Source of the DNA: Desulfovibrio sp. JY
GTDB taxonomy: Bacteria > Desulfobacterota > Desulfovibrionia > Desulfovibrionales > Desulfovibrionaceae
Reading direction: 5' to 3'
Length of the DNA: 64,000 nt
Assembly: GCA_021730285.1 (NCBI GenBank)
Contig: CP082962.1
Span: forward strand, 4,163,501-4,227,500
Under the pieces are notes generated by a model. That model was not told the origin of the DNA. It worked only from the letters and a program-made list of their open reading frames with translations, and made no database searches. Below, one piece after another: positions 1-10,758 of this stretch (within the stretch, counting starts at the first letter, position 1; every line of letters begins with the position of its first letter). Made by a program: the position numbers and the translations under genes.

Positions 1-407
1 TTCACCTTGCGGGCGATGCGATCCAGAGCGAAGTCCCAGCTTTTTTCCTCCCAGTTCTCGCTATAGGGCGCGCGGTAAAGCACCTTGGTGATACGCCGGT
101 CGTTTTTGCCGAGCTGGTAATGGGACGCGCCCTTGGGGCAAAGCGAACCCTCGCTGATGGGATGGTCCGGGTCGCCCTCGATGTTGACCACCCTGCCCTC
201 GCCGTTCTTGTCGGTGCTGGCGATCAGCCCGCAGCCGACCGAGCAGTAGCAGCACACCGAGGTGGTCTGCTTGGTGAATTTGAGCTTGTCGGCCTGGGCC
301 AGCGCCGCGGCCTTGGCCTGGCCGAGGTCGAAACCGAGCCCGCCAAAGGCGGCCACGGCCGTGGTCGTGCCAGCGATCTTGAGAAAGTCGCGCCGATTCC
401 ATTCCAT
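1..407 (-). CDS. fdhA: Formate dehydrogenase catalytic (alpha) subunit, N-terminal part
   Basis: Molybdenum/tungsten bis-MGD formate dehydrogenase oxidises formate to CO2 in the periplasm. Only the first 135 codons lie in the window; the gene runs off the left edge. The N-terminus has a Tat signal (MEWNRRDFLK followed by a hydrophobic stretch ending near QAKA), so the folded enzyme is exported. Next come the cysteines of the N-terminal [4Fe-4S] cluster (VCCYCSVGCG, then SLCPKGAS). The ATG at 407 is preceded by AGGAG with good spacing. The active-site Sec/Cys codon lies outside the window, so selenium use cannot be judged. Genes for its cofactor and assembly (fdhE, fdhD, mobA, moaA) lie just upstream on the same strand. 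Confidence 0.93.
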   Translation of the reverse strand, partial: MEWNRRDFLKIAGTTTAVAAFGGLGFDLGQAKAAALAQADKLKFTKQTTSVCCYCSVGCGLIASTDKNGEGRVVNIEGDPDHPISEGSLCPKGASHYQLGKNDRRITKVLYRAPYSENWEEKSWDFALDRIARKV

Positions 408-477
408 AAGCGTATCTCCTTTGCCGCCAGCACGGCGGCCTGCCCCTTCGCCGGAGGCTGCCTGGGTCCATCTTTAT

Positions 478-511
478 TATGTTATTTTTAACATAAGCTA
501 AAAATAACATA
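478..511. promoter_or_regulatory. AT-rich inverted repeat upstream of fdhA, candidate molybdate/tungstate-type operator
   Basis: A perfect 12-bp inverted repeat, TATGTTATTTTT and AAAAATAACATA, is separated by 10 bases. Inside the left half a second dyad, ATGTTA-TTTT-TAACAT, spans 479-494. It lies about 70 bases upstream of the fdhA start. GTTAT/ATAAC half-sites resemble operators of ModE-like regulators, which control Mo/W enzymes in many bacteria; the assignment is inference. It could also act as a hairpin ending the transposase-like gene transcript. Confidence 0.5.
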
Positions 512-575
512 CACTTCGCTAATAGAGTCACTATTTATCTAGAAAAAGGGTGACAGGCGGTCAAAGAAAAAAGAA

Positions 576-1439
576 TTACGCAAGATCCGGCACAAAGGCG
601 CAGATATTGGTGAGCAAAATAGGCAGGATATCTTCGTTCCGGTGGTTGTAGCGGAATTCCAGTTCCTTGAGGTAGAGCGGAAATTTGCGGGCCGTGACTC
701 CGTGGAACCGGGCCAGCCGCTCCCGGGCATAGGGCCAGAAGCCCTCCCGGTTGGGCTCGACCGATGGCGCGCGCCCGGCCACCTCCACGAAGCGCCGGGA
801 CAACACGTCCGCGCCGCAGGTCACAAGCGTGGCATAACGCTGGTAGCGGTCGGAATAGACAATGGCCCCGAGCCGGGACAGCGGCAGGGAAAAGTGCAGA
901 TTGTAGTGCAGCAGGTCCTCGGGGGTCATGTCGGGCAGGTAGTCGATAAAGACCATGCCCCCGCGCTCCAGGATGCCGAAAACCGGCACGGCAGTGAGTG
1001 GCGCATCGGCGGCTGGGACCGGACGCAGGGTCTTGCCGGAAAAGCCGAGTTCGCTGCCCAGACGGCCGCGCAGCACGGCCAGACCGTCGAGACTCTCGGC
1101 CAAAAGGGCCAGGCGAATGAGGGTGGCCGCCTTGTAGGCGGTGTTGTAGGCCAATTCCAAGGCGGCGGCCATGGCGTGGGCCGTCTCCTCGGCGGCGAAA
1201 AGCGCCGCGAGCCGCAGCCACTGGCGGGCGGTCAACCCAGCCAGACCGGCGAAGCGACCGGTCAACAGACGATAGGTGTAGCGGCAGCCGGCGCAGCGCA
1301 GCCGCCCTTCGGCCAAGGCATACGCTTTTCTACTCCCGCAACGCGGACATACCGGCAGCCCATCCGGCCAGCAGTACTTCTCCAGCAGGCGCCGCGCGCC
1401 CGCCTCGCTGCGCGCATGTCGGTCAATGTCAAGAGCCAT
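576..1439 (-). CDS. IS1595/ISXO2-type transposase-like protein, probably immobile
   Basis: A 287-residue protein with an N-terminal zinc ribbon (CPRCG then CAGC, about residues 32-54) and a C-terminal region like the ISXO2 DDE fold: YSDRYQRYATL matches the usual TDGW..Y segment and NREGFWPYARERL...FRYNHRNED matches the N..EGFW...F.YN.R segment. The ATG at 1439 is chosen because the longer reading frame would start inside an intergenic hairpin repeat. No terminal inverted repeats or target duplication were seen around it, and it sits in line between moaA and fdhA. It may be a domesticated or remnant transposase. First-aspartate placement (VFIDYLPD) looks divergent, so activity is doubtful. Confidence 0.72.
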   Translation of the reverse strand: MALDIDRHARSEAGARRLLEKYCWPDGLPVCPRCGSRKAYALAEGRLRCAGCRYTYRLLTGRFAGLAGLTARQWLRLAALFAAEETAHAMAAALELAYNTAYKAATLIRLALLAESLDGLAVLRGRLGSELGFSGKTLRPVPAADAPLTAVPVFGILERGGMVFIDYLPDMTPEDLLHYNLHFSLPLSRLGAIVYSDRYQRYATLVTCGADVLSRRFVEVAGRAPSVEPNREGFWPYARERLARFHGVTARKFPLYLKELEFRYNHRNEDILPILLTNICAFVPDLA

Positions 1440-1454
1440 TATTAAATAAGAAAC

Positions 1455-1621
1455 TGGGGGAAAACCTTTCTGAAGAAAGGTTCTTCCCCCAGGCCCCCTT
1501 TCCAAAGACTTTCACCAAGGGGAGGGAACGTCCTGTAGTCACCAATAAACGGAAGGAAATTTAGGAAAGGGAGAGCGCGAGAGGGGAGAACCCTTTTTAA
1601 AGGGTTTCCCCTCTCGCACTT
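1455..1621. repeat. Bipartite intergenic hairpin repeat, copy A
   Basis: Two hairpins. The first (1456-1490) pairs GGGGGAA..CCTTTC with GAAAGG..TTCCCCC and is followed by AGGCCCCCTTTCCAAAG. The second (1577-1617) has arms GCGAGAGGGG and CCCCTCTCGC with an inner ACCCTTT/AAAGGGT stem. A close relative lies at 60991-61160. Copy A sits downstream of moaA and may end its transcript or stabilise RNA. Confidence 0.75.
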
Positions 1622-1640
1622 TCTTTCCTCAAAATTCATC

Positions 1641-2645
1641 CTACCCTCCGATGGCCGACATTTTACGGGCTTTTTTGGCGCCGTCGGGGTTTAAGACCTC
1701 GTAGCCGAGCGGCTTGTTGCGCAGGGCCAGGGCGATGACCCGTCGCACCATGGGCAGTCCGAACTTGGGGTTTCGCAGCAGCTGGCGCAGCCTGTATTCG
1801 CGCTCGGAGAACAGGCAGGTGCGCAATTTTCCGTCGGAGGTGATGCGCAGCCGGTTGCAGGTGGCGCAGAAATGGTCGCTTAAGGGCGAGATGACGCCGA
1901 ATCGGCCGAGGCCGTCGTCGATGCGGTACATCCTGGCCGGGCCGCCGGTACTGTGTTCGTGGGGGATGGGCGTCAGCTCCGCCGTCCGCTCGGCCAGTTC
2001 CAGCACCTCCTTGGCGGCGATGTAGTTTTCCTTTTTCCACAGCGTGCCGCCGCCGACGGGCATGAATTCGATGAAGCGCACGTCCAGGGGATAGGCTTTG
2101 GCCAGGGCCACAAAGGCGGGGATCTCGTCGGTATTGACCCCACGCAGGGCCACGGCGTTGAGTTTGACCCGAAGCCCGGCCTCCAGGCTTTCGTCGATGG
2201 CCTGACGCACGGCGTCGAACCGGTCGAGGCCGGTGATGTCCTCGTATTTTTTGCGGTCCAGGGTATCAAGGGAAATGTTGACGGCCGAGACGCCGAGGGC
2301 GGCCAGGGCGGCCGGCTTGCCGGCCAAAAGCGTGGCGTTGGTGGTCAGGCGCAGGTCCAGGCCCGGAAAGCGGTCCATCAGCGCGGCGATAAAATCCATG
2401 AGCCCCCGGCGGGCAAAGGGCTCCCCGCCGGTGAGGCGCAGCTTGCCGATGCCGAGTTCCCGGGCCAGCCCCACCAGACCGAGCATCTCCTCATAGCGCA
2501 GGATCTTGTCGTGCGGGATGAAGGTGAAGCTGTGCCGGGGCCGGCAGTACAGGCAGGAGAGATTGCAGCGGTCGGTGACGGAAAGGCGCAGGTAGCTGAC
2601 CTCGCGCCCCCGGCCGTCGCGCAGATGGGGTGTGACGTCGGTCAT
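1641..2645 (-). CDS. moaA: GTP 3',8-cyclase (molybdenum cofactor biosynthesis protein A)
   Basis: Radical-SAM enzyme that, with MoaC, converts GTP to cyclic pyranopterin monophosphate, the first step of molybdopterin synthesis; cytoplasmic. The 334-residue protein has the radical-SAM cluster motif CNLSCLYC near residue 25, the GGEP SAM-binding segment, and the C-terminal second cluster cysteines FCATCNRLRI followed by LRTCLF. It ends in Gly-Gly, which is needed for activity in characterised MoaA. The ATG at 2645 overlaps the mobA stop by four bases (ATGA), so the two are likely translationally coupled. Longer upstream frame codons lie inside mobA and are not used. Confidence 0.95.
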   Translation of the reverse strand: MTDVTPHLRDGRGREVSYLRLSVTDRCNLSCLYCRPRHSFTFIPHDKILRYEEMLGLVGLARELGIGKLRLTGGEPFARRGLMDFIAALMDRFPGLDLRLTTNATLLAGKPAALAALGVSAVNISLDTLDRKKYEDITGLDRFDAVRQAIDESLEAGLRVKLNAVALRGVNTDEIPAFVALAKAYPLDVRFIEFMPVGGGTLWKKENYIAAKEVLELAERTAELTPIPHEHSTGGPARMYRIDDGLGRFGVISPLSDHFCATCNRLRITSDGKLRTCLFSEREYRLRQLLRNPKFGLPMVRRVIALALRNKPLGYEVLNPDGAKKARKMSAIGG

Positions 2646-3253
2646 ATCCGGGTCTCCATGCTCCGGGCCCGGGTCAGGTCCGGTGGCGCATTGACGTTGA
2701 AAAAGGGTCGGGCCGCGTCCGCGTCGGCCTGGCTGTAATCGATGTGCCAGCGGACCTCTTCGGGAAAAATGGCTGAAAGGCGGCGTTGCCCCTGCTCCAG
2801 GTTGTGGCGCAAACGCCCCTCCCCGGCCGGGTCGTAGATGGCGACCAGGGATTCCACGTAGCCGGTCTCGACGATCCGGTAGGTGGTCATCAGCGCGCCG
2901 GCCGGACGCTGTCGCCAAGCGGCGGCCAACCGGTCCAGGGTCGGCTCGTCCAGAAAGGGCAGGTCGCAGGAAACGACGAGACAGGGCCGGCCCGTCGCGG
3001 AAAGGACAGTCAATACGCCGCCGGCCGGTCCGTGTCCGGGCTGGGCGTCAGGGAGCCAGGGGGCGTCGATGCCGAAAACGGACGGATCACGGCCGGAAAC
3101 GAGCAGATCGCCGGTGACGTTTCGCACCACGCCCGCCACCCGGGCCAGAAGCGGCTGACCGAAAAAGGACAGCCAAGCCTTGTCGCGGCCCATGCGGCTG
3201 GATTTGCCGCCGGCCAGGATCACGCCGAGCAGCGGCTGTACCGCCCCGCTCAC
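2642..3253 (-). CDS. mobA: Molybdenum cofactor guanylyltransferase
   Basis: Transfers GMP from GTP to molybdopterin to give the MGD form used by formate dehydrogenase. The 203-residue protein starts with the nucleotide-binding signature GVILAGGKSSRMGRDKAWL and has the metal-binding SCDLPFL segment near residue 95, as expected for the family. It overlaps fdhD upstream (4 bases) and moaA downstream (4 bases), consistent with one fdhE-fdhD-mobA-moaA operon dedicated to maturing the formate dehydrogenase encoded next door. Confidence 0.93.
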   Translation of the reverse strand: MSGAVQPLLGVILAGGKSSRMGRDKAWLSFFGQPLLARVAGVVRNVTGDLLVSGRDPSVFGIDAPWLPDAQPGHGPAGGVLTVLSATGRPCLVVSCDLPFLDEPTLDRLAAAWRQRPAGALMTTYRIVETGYVESLVAIYDPAGEGRLRHNLEQGQRRLSAIFPEEVRWHIDYSQADADAARPFFNVNAPPDLTRARSMETRI

Positions 3254-3960
3254 GCGGCGATCCTCCCGGCCGCGTCGGCAAAGACGGTGAAGCGCGATTC
3301 GGCGTCCCGGGCGAAGCCGACCAGGGTGACGCCATGCTCACGCGCCAGGGAAACCGCCGCGCCGGTCACGGCCGAGCGGCTGACAATCAGGCGCAGGCCG
3401 GCCCGAAGCGCCTTGTCCATCATGGAAGCCGTCACCCGGCAGGAAAGAAACAGGATATGTTCGGGCAAGGCGATTCCCTGGCGCAGGCCGAAGCCGGCCA
3501 GTCGGTCCAGGCAGTTGTGGCGGCCGATGTCCTCGGCCCGGGCCACGAAATCGTCTGTGCGCGGGTCATAGAGCCCGGCCCGGTGGAAACAGCCCGTGCC
3601 GTCCCACAGCCCCGGAGCGGCGATAAAGCGCGTGACCAGGGCGAGCATATCCGGCGCGGCGAGCGTCCCCGGCAGGGAGGGATCGGGTTCGGGGCGCGTG
3701 TCCGGGGCCGTCTCCAGATCGAAGCACAGCCCCCCGGCCCGGGCCATAACGGGAATGCGGCCGGGGCCGAGCATGTCCAGGGCGGCATGGCCGAGGGCCA
3801 GCCCCTCGGGGTCGATGGGCGAGGCAAAAAGACGGCACGCGCCGACGCCGGCCAGGCGCACCGTGACCCGGACCTCTTCGGCCACGTCGTCGGTGATCTC
3901 GCGCCAGCGCCCGTCCTTGAACCGGCGGCAGGGGACCTTGCGGGTCAGCGCCGCGTCCAC
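3250..3960 (-). CDS. fdhD: Formate dehydrogenase sulfur carrier/accessory protein FdhD
   Basis: FdhD passes sulfur from a cysteine desulfurase to the bis-MGD cofactor of formate dehydrogenase. The 236-residue protein has the family signatures DGTGCFHRAGLYD and EDIGRHNCLDRL and a C-terminal SRSAVTGAAVSLA segment. Only one cysteine is seen at the place where Escherichia coli FdhD has a CxxC pair, a variation seen in part of the family. Start is GTG at 3960, one base after the fdhE stop; no ATG fits better. Its position in the operon supports the call. Confidence 0.92.
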   Translation of the reverse strand: MDAALTRKVPCRRFKDGRWREITDDVAEEVRVTVRLAGVGACRLFASPIDPEGLALGHAALDMLGPGRIPVMARAGGLCFDLETAPDTRPEPDPSLPGTLAAPDMLALVTRFIAAPGLWDGTGCFHRAGLYDPRTDDFVARAEDIGRHNCLDRLAGFGLRQGIALPEHILFLSCRVTASMMDKALRAGLRLIVSRSAVTGAAVSLAREHGVTLVGFARDAESRFTVFADAAGRIAA

Positions 3961-3961
3961 G

Positions 3962-4846
3962 TCAAAATCCCCAGGCGGACAACACCGGCCGGGCGTAGCC
4001 CTGGTTGCGGGCGGCGATGTCCAGGGTCAGGGACTCCAGGTCGTCGAGGCTGGGGACGCTTGGCCGATCGAGGTCGCGAAAATCGGCCGTCTTGATGTAA
4101 TTCTTGCAGCGCAGGCAGACATGGACGGCGTAGCCGGTCTCGTCCGGAGCGGTGAAGACCTCGAGCATCTTGTGGTCCTCCTCGCCGCAGTACGGGCACA
4201 TGAGGCGCTTGGCCCGGTATTCGAGCTGGCAAAAGGAACAGGTCAGATGCCGGGCGCCGGCCTTGCCGACAAGCCGGGCCATCAAGGGCGGCGCACCACA
4301 GACCGGACACTGGCCGAAGTTCCAGGTGCGTTCGGCCGGGAAATGGGCGTAGACGGCCTCGCCGATGGCGGAAAGCTGCGGGGCCAGCGCGGCCTGGACC
4401 AGAAAGGCGAGCAAGCGCGGCGCATCCGGGGTCTTCTCGCCAAAGGCGGCGAAAAAGGCGTCGTCCCCGGCCACATGGCGGGCGAAGGCGGTGCGGATAT
4501 CGAGTTCGCCGGCTTCGCGCGCGGTGTCGATGGCGGCCATGCCGGCGGCCAGATGGGGCTCGTCCTCCCGGACCAGCCGGGAAAGTTCGGTGAAAAACGT
4601 TTCGGCCCGGGCTGCGTCGATGGGAAAGGCGTCGCGAGGAAGCATGGGCGCGCCGCGAAGCACCCGCTCGATATCCTCCAGCCGGGCGGGATCGAGCGCC
4701 ACGGTGAATCCGGCCCGCTCGGTCAGCTGGGCGCGGCAGGTGGCTGCCACGAGTGTGATCATGGGCGCGGGCAGCACCGTTTTTTGAGCAATGTCGGCCA
4801 GCTTTTTTTCCAGCTGGCGACCGTAAGCGGCGGCATCAAAGGGCAT
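3962..4846 (-). CDS. fdhE: Formate dehydrogenase formation protein FdhE
   Basis: Cytoplasmic rubredoxin-like accessory protein needed for assembly of active formate dehydrogenase. The 294-residue product has four CxxC iron-binding pairs (CPVC, CSFC, CPYC, CLRC) in its C-terminal half, the family hallmark. The ATG at 4846 has an AAGGAG ribosome site 6 bases upstream; the longer open frame upstream has no signal and is not used. First gene of the fdhE-fdhD-mobA-moaA set, separated from the octahaem cytochrome gene by about 200 bases. Confidence 0.93.
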   Translation of the reverse strand: MPFDAAAYGRQLEKKLADIAQKTVLPAPMITLVAATCRAQLTERAGFTVALDPARLEDIERVLRGAPMLPRDAFPIDAARAETFFTELSRLVREDEPHLAAGMAAIDTAREAGELDIRTAFARHVAGDDAFFAAFGEKTPDAPRLLAFLVQAALAPQLSAIGEAVYAHFPAERTWNFGQCPVCGAPPLMARLVGKAGARHLTCSFCQLEYRAKRLMCPYCGEEDHKMLEVFTAPDETGYAVHVCLRCKNYIKTADFRDLDRPSVPSLDDLESLTLDIAARNQGYARPVLSAWGF

Positions 4847-5048
4847 GGGGGCTCCTTGTTGAAAGAGATTGGCGCAGGCGACGCCGGGCCTTGGTGACAG
4901 TATGGTGACGCGGCTGAAAATAGCAAGAGGGCAGGCACGTTCGGCCGGGGGCGCGCCCGGGAGAACAGGTGGCTTGTCCCGACAAGGAAAAACAGCACGG
5001 GGGCCGACGACCATGCCGCCGACCCCCGCTCTCCCTATTGACGTCCCC

Positions 5049-6506
5049 TTACTGCTTTTTCGGACCGAAGATCTCGGGCGGACGCGTGGTGTCGCCGCCG
5101 GTGCCCGGGAAGTTGTCGTACTTGTAGGCCGGGGTGTTGGTGGTGATCATGTGGTGGGCCTGTTCCCCAAGCTCGCACAGCCGCTTCTTGCACTCGTAGA
5201 ACCCGTGCCACCAGGCATAGTCCGGGGCCATCATGGCCACCCCCATGCGGGCGCGCCGGCCCTCGTGGTGCCACAGTTCGTAGAAGTCCCACTGGAACTT
5301 GGTGTGGAAAAAGGGTTTCTCGTCCACGAGCTTCTTGGCATAGAGTTCGTCGAGCAGGGCCTTGGCCGGCTTGAAATAGAGCTCGTTGTAGTTTTTGACC
5401 GCCGCGTCGATGCGCGCGTAATGGTCCTCGGTCCAGGTGGCGCTGTGGCACTGGTTGCAGATGGCCTGCATCTTCTTGCGCTCCACCTCCCAGTTGTTCT
5501 TGGCCGGGAAGGGGGCGAAGTCCTGGGGCCGTATGGTCAGCGGCGCCTGCAATTCCCAGGACAGGCGCTCGGTCACGTCATGGGTGCCGATGACCGGACC
5601 GGAACCCGACATGTGGCAGGAGGCGCAGGTCGGACCGCGGTAATCCACGCCCGGCGTCCACATGCCTGGGGCCACGTTCCAGTTATAGGTGTTGCCAAAG
5701 GCGGCATAGATGTCGCCGTGCTTGGACTCGTGGTAGATTTCGGCCTGCGGATGGTCGGGACCCAGATGGCACTGGCCGCAGGCTTCGGGCTTTCTGGCGT
5801 CCATGACCGAGAAGCGGTGCCGGGTGTGGCAGCTCGTGCAGCTCCCCAGGCTCCCGTCCAGGTTGACGCGGCCCACGCCCGTGTTGGGCCAGGTGGCGGT
5901 TTCGAGCTCGCCCTTGTCGTTGGTCTTGAGCACCGTGCCGTGGCAGGCGTAGCAGCCGGTCGTGCGCTCGGTGGCGTCGTTGAGCCCCTGATTGAGCCAG
6001 GGGTCGATCTTCCAGATGATCTCGATGGTGTTGGCGTGCTTGCTCTTGGAATACTGCTTGACCTCGTCCGGGTGGCAGCGCGAGCAATCCTTCGGCGTGA
6101 CCACGGCGGCCACGGGCACGCGGTACTCGGACGTACCCCACTTGTTGTCGGAAAGCTCGTACTGTTTGTAGTGCTTCTTGCTGACGTCGGGGTCGAACTC
6201 CTGGGCCTGATGGCAGTCGATGCAGGTGATGTTGGCCGAGGCGTGGCGGCTGGCGGCCCAATCGGTGAAAATGCCCGGGGTCGCCACCTTGTGGCATTCA
6301 ATGCAGGCCTGGGCCTGCTTGCTCATGCCCCGCTCCAACCGGAATTCCTTGACCGCCGGGAAATTGGCCTGAACCCTGTCCTTGGCCGGGATCGCCCCTT
6401 TGGCCGGCGCGTCGGCCTTCTTGTCCTGGGCCAGGGAAAAAAGCGCCGTGCCCAAAATCAGCGTCGCCGCAGCCAACAGAGCCGGCCATCCGCTTCTCGT
6501 TCGCAT
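5049..6506 (-). CDS. haoA: Octahaem cytochrome c of the hydroxylamine oxidoreductase (HAO) family
   Basis: Periplasmic multihaem enzyme of 485 residues with a cleavable signal peptide (MRTRSGWPALL... to SLAQ) and eight CxxCH haem sites: CIECH, CIDCH, CSRCH, CYACH, CTSCH, CGQCH, CASCH, CNQCH. Eight haems in this spacing, with a tetrahaem NapC-type partner directly upstream, match the reductive HaoA group of anaerobes that can reduce nitrite or hydroxylamine to ammonia rather than oxidise it; this direction is inferred from the partner. The tyrosine that crosslinks the catalytic haem in oxidative HAO could not be placed by eye. ATG at 6506 has an AAGGAGG site. NrfA is less likely because NrfA is pentahaem with a CxxCK site. 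Confidence 0.8.
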   Translation of the reverse strand: MRTRSGWPALLAAATLILGTALFSLAQDKKADAPAKGAIPAKDRVQANFPAVKEFRLERGMSKQAQACIECHKVATPGIFTDWAASRHASANITCIDCHQAQEFDPDVSKKHYKQYELSDNKWGTSEYRVPVAAVVTPKDCSRCHPDEVKQYSKSKHANTIEIIWKIDPWLNQGLNDATERTTGCYACHGTVLKTNDKGELETATWPNTGVGRVNLDGSLGSCTSCHTRHRFSVMDARKPEACGQCHLGPDHPQAEIYHESKHGDIYAAFGNTYNWNVAPGMWTPGVDYRGPTCASCHMSGSGPVIGTHDVTERLSWELQAPLTIRPQDFAPFPAKNNWEVERKKMQAICNQCHSATWTEDHYARIDAAVKNYNELYFKPAKALLDELYAKKLVDEKPFFHTKFQWDFYELWHHEGRRARMGVAMMAPDYAWWHGFYECKKRLCELGEQAHHMITTNTPAYKYDNFPGTGGDTTRPPEIFGPKKQ

Positions 6507-6547
6507 GCCCCCTCCTCCTTGTGGACGTTTCCTGCCGCAATGCCGGA

Positions 6548-7093
6548 TCACCCGCCCGTGCCGTCGCAGGGCAGGTAGCGGTAATAGGGGCGCGGCACGT
6601 GCACCAGATTCTGGTGGCAGTCCGTGCAGCGCTTTTCATAACCGGGCCTGGGGTACAGCACCTGCCTGTGGGCCAGCATGCCGCCCTGCTTCTTGGGAAG
6701 ATACAGCAGGTTACGGTGGCACTTGAGACACTGGTCGTTCTTGATGTCCCGGGCGGCCCTGGCCCGGTTCAGCGCATGGTCGTATTGGGACTGGTCTTCC
6801 ACGAAGTGGGCCAGGACGTCCTTGGCCCCGTGCAGGGTCTTGGCAAAGAAAAAGTCGAAGGTGTCGTGGGGCGCGGGCAGGTGGCAATCCATGCAGTCGG
6901 CCACCACGCCCCGGGAGTTGTTGGTATGCGACGAGGTGCGCCAGGCATTGTAGGCGGGCTGGATCTCATGGCACGAGGCGCAAAAAAGCGGCGTCGAGGT
7001 GCGCACCATGGTGTAATAGGTCAGGCTAAAAAGGGGAAAGGCCACGATGATGCCGACCAGGACGAACAGCAGCGGCTTGCCGTACCGTTTCAC
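6548..7093 (-). CDS. haoC: NapC/NirT-family tetrahaem quinol-oxidising cytochrome c
   Basis: Membrane-anchored electron donor of 181 residues: one N-terminal transmembrane helix (about residues 8-28) and four CxxCH haem sites (CASCH, CMDCH, CLKCH, CTDCH). Proteins of this family pass electrons from the quinol pool to periplasmic reductases. It lies 41 bases upstream of the octahaem gene on the same strand, so the pair probably forms a menaquinol-fed HaoCA or NrfHA-like module. The symbol follows the epsilonproteobacterial haoCA arrangement and is tentative. Confidence 0.82.
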   Translation of the reverse strand: MKRYGKPLLFVLVGIIVAFPLFSLTYYTMVRTSTPLFCASCHEIQPAYNAWRTSSHTNNSRGVVADCMDCHLPAPHDTFDFFFAKTLHGAKDVLAHFVEDQSQYDHALNRARAARDIKNDQCLKCHRNLLYLPKKQGGMLAHRQVLYPRPGYEKRCTDCHQNLVHVPRPYYRYLPCDGTGG

Positions 7094-7498
7094 AGGCAGG
7101 TCCTCCCCTGTCGCTGACCCGAGTCCAGTTCATGTGGCGTAAGCCACCAGACCCGGCACTGGCGCGACGACCATGCTTTCACAAGATGAAACAGCCATCC
7201 TGACGCGACCAAAAGAGATGTTTTCAGTATCCATCAAAGTTGCGTGAGAATGTCAAGCCACCAGACGTATAAATGATCGTTTTTTCGGGATGGAATTGAG
7301 CACCGTATCGCACCATTCGCTCCATGCATCTTAATATATACACGATATGTCCCACACCGATTTTTGCCCCTCATCTTGTCCGGTTCGTTGGACGCGGCAA
7401 GAGCTGACGCTTCACGTGAAGCCGTCACCTGACGCCGCAAACGCATTTTCAGGAGCGACGCAGTGTCGTACGATTTTCTCCGAAGGCCGAGGCCTCCC
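7094..7498. promoter_or_regulatory. Intergenic region with candidate promoter and a 14-bp palindrome
   Basis: No gene is seen. On the minus strand a TTGACA box (7256-7251) is followed 19 bases later by GATACT, a weak sigma-70-like promoter for haoC. A perfect palindrome GCTTCACGTGAAGC lies at 7409-7422 and could be a regulator site or part of the ATPase 3' end. No long U-tract terminator was found. Confidence 0.35.
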
Positions 7499-10213
<2,715 letters not shown>

Positions 10214-10758
10214 GCATGGTTCCTTGGATCGGGTTCGGCCCTCGGAGGCCTTGGGCAAGCCGGGCCCCCGAACCGGCCGACCGCGCTTCGCGCTCCCCAT
10301 GCGGTTTCGCCGGGCCGTCCGTTTTGTACCCCGTAACGCGGCTTACCACCAACAACCGTAGCGGTGGAGACAAATCGACTGCATTGGTCCGGGACCGTCA
10401 CCTGATCGGAAGCCCGCGCCCCCTCCTCGCCACATGTAAAAAAACAGGTTCCGCGGCATCGGGATTATTTACACCCGCACCGGGAGATTCGTCCGCACAA
10501 AGCGAAGCCAACCGTTGCGGGTCACCCGCCATGGACAAAAAAGTATCCATTAAGACCCTGCCGTCCAAGTAAAAAGCCTCCCGGTCGCACCAAAAGCAGC
10601 AAACCAGAACAATGACGCAATACCGTGGCAGGCACAATCATTGCTTGTCAGACAAAGCAACCACCACAGCAACCTTTCGCATTGCACCATGCAATTTCAA
10701 GCGGCCTCTATGACCACGCAAGCTTTGTATTGCCAAAAAACAAACAGGAAACCTGCCT
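10214..10758. other. Intergenic region, composition shift
   Basis: Between the ATPase (leftward) and the secreted protein (rightward). Composition changes from GC-rich to AT-richer at about 10.43 kb. No RNA gene, riboswitch or convincing terminator was recognised. An AGGAAA ribosome site at 10747-10752 serves the gene at 10759. Confidence 0.4.

Noticed and set aside
7180-7260. Sigma-54 promoter for haoC
   Set aside because: TGGC is present on the minus strand but the GG to GC distance is 14, not 10.
10214-10758. Possible riboswitch upstream of the P-type ATPase or the secreted protein
   Set aside because: No match to the conserved cores of c-di-GMP, Mg2+, Mn2+ or cobalamin riboswitches could be found on either strand.
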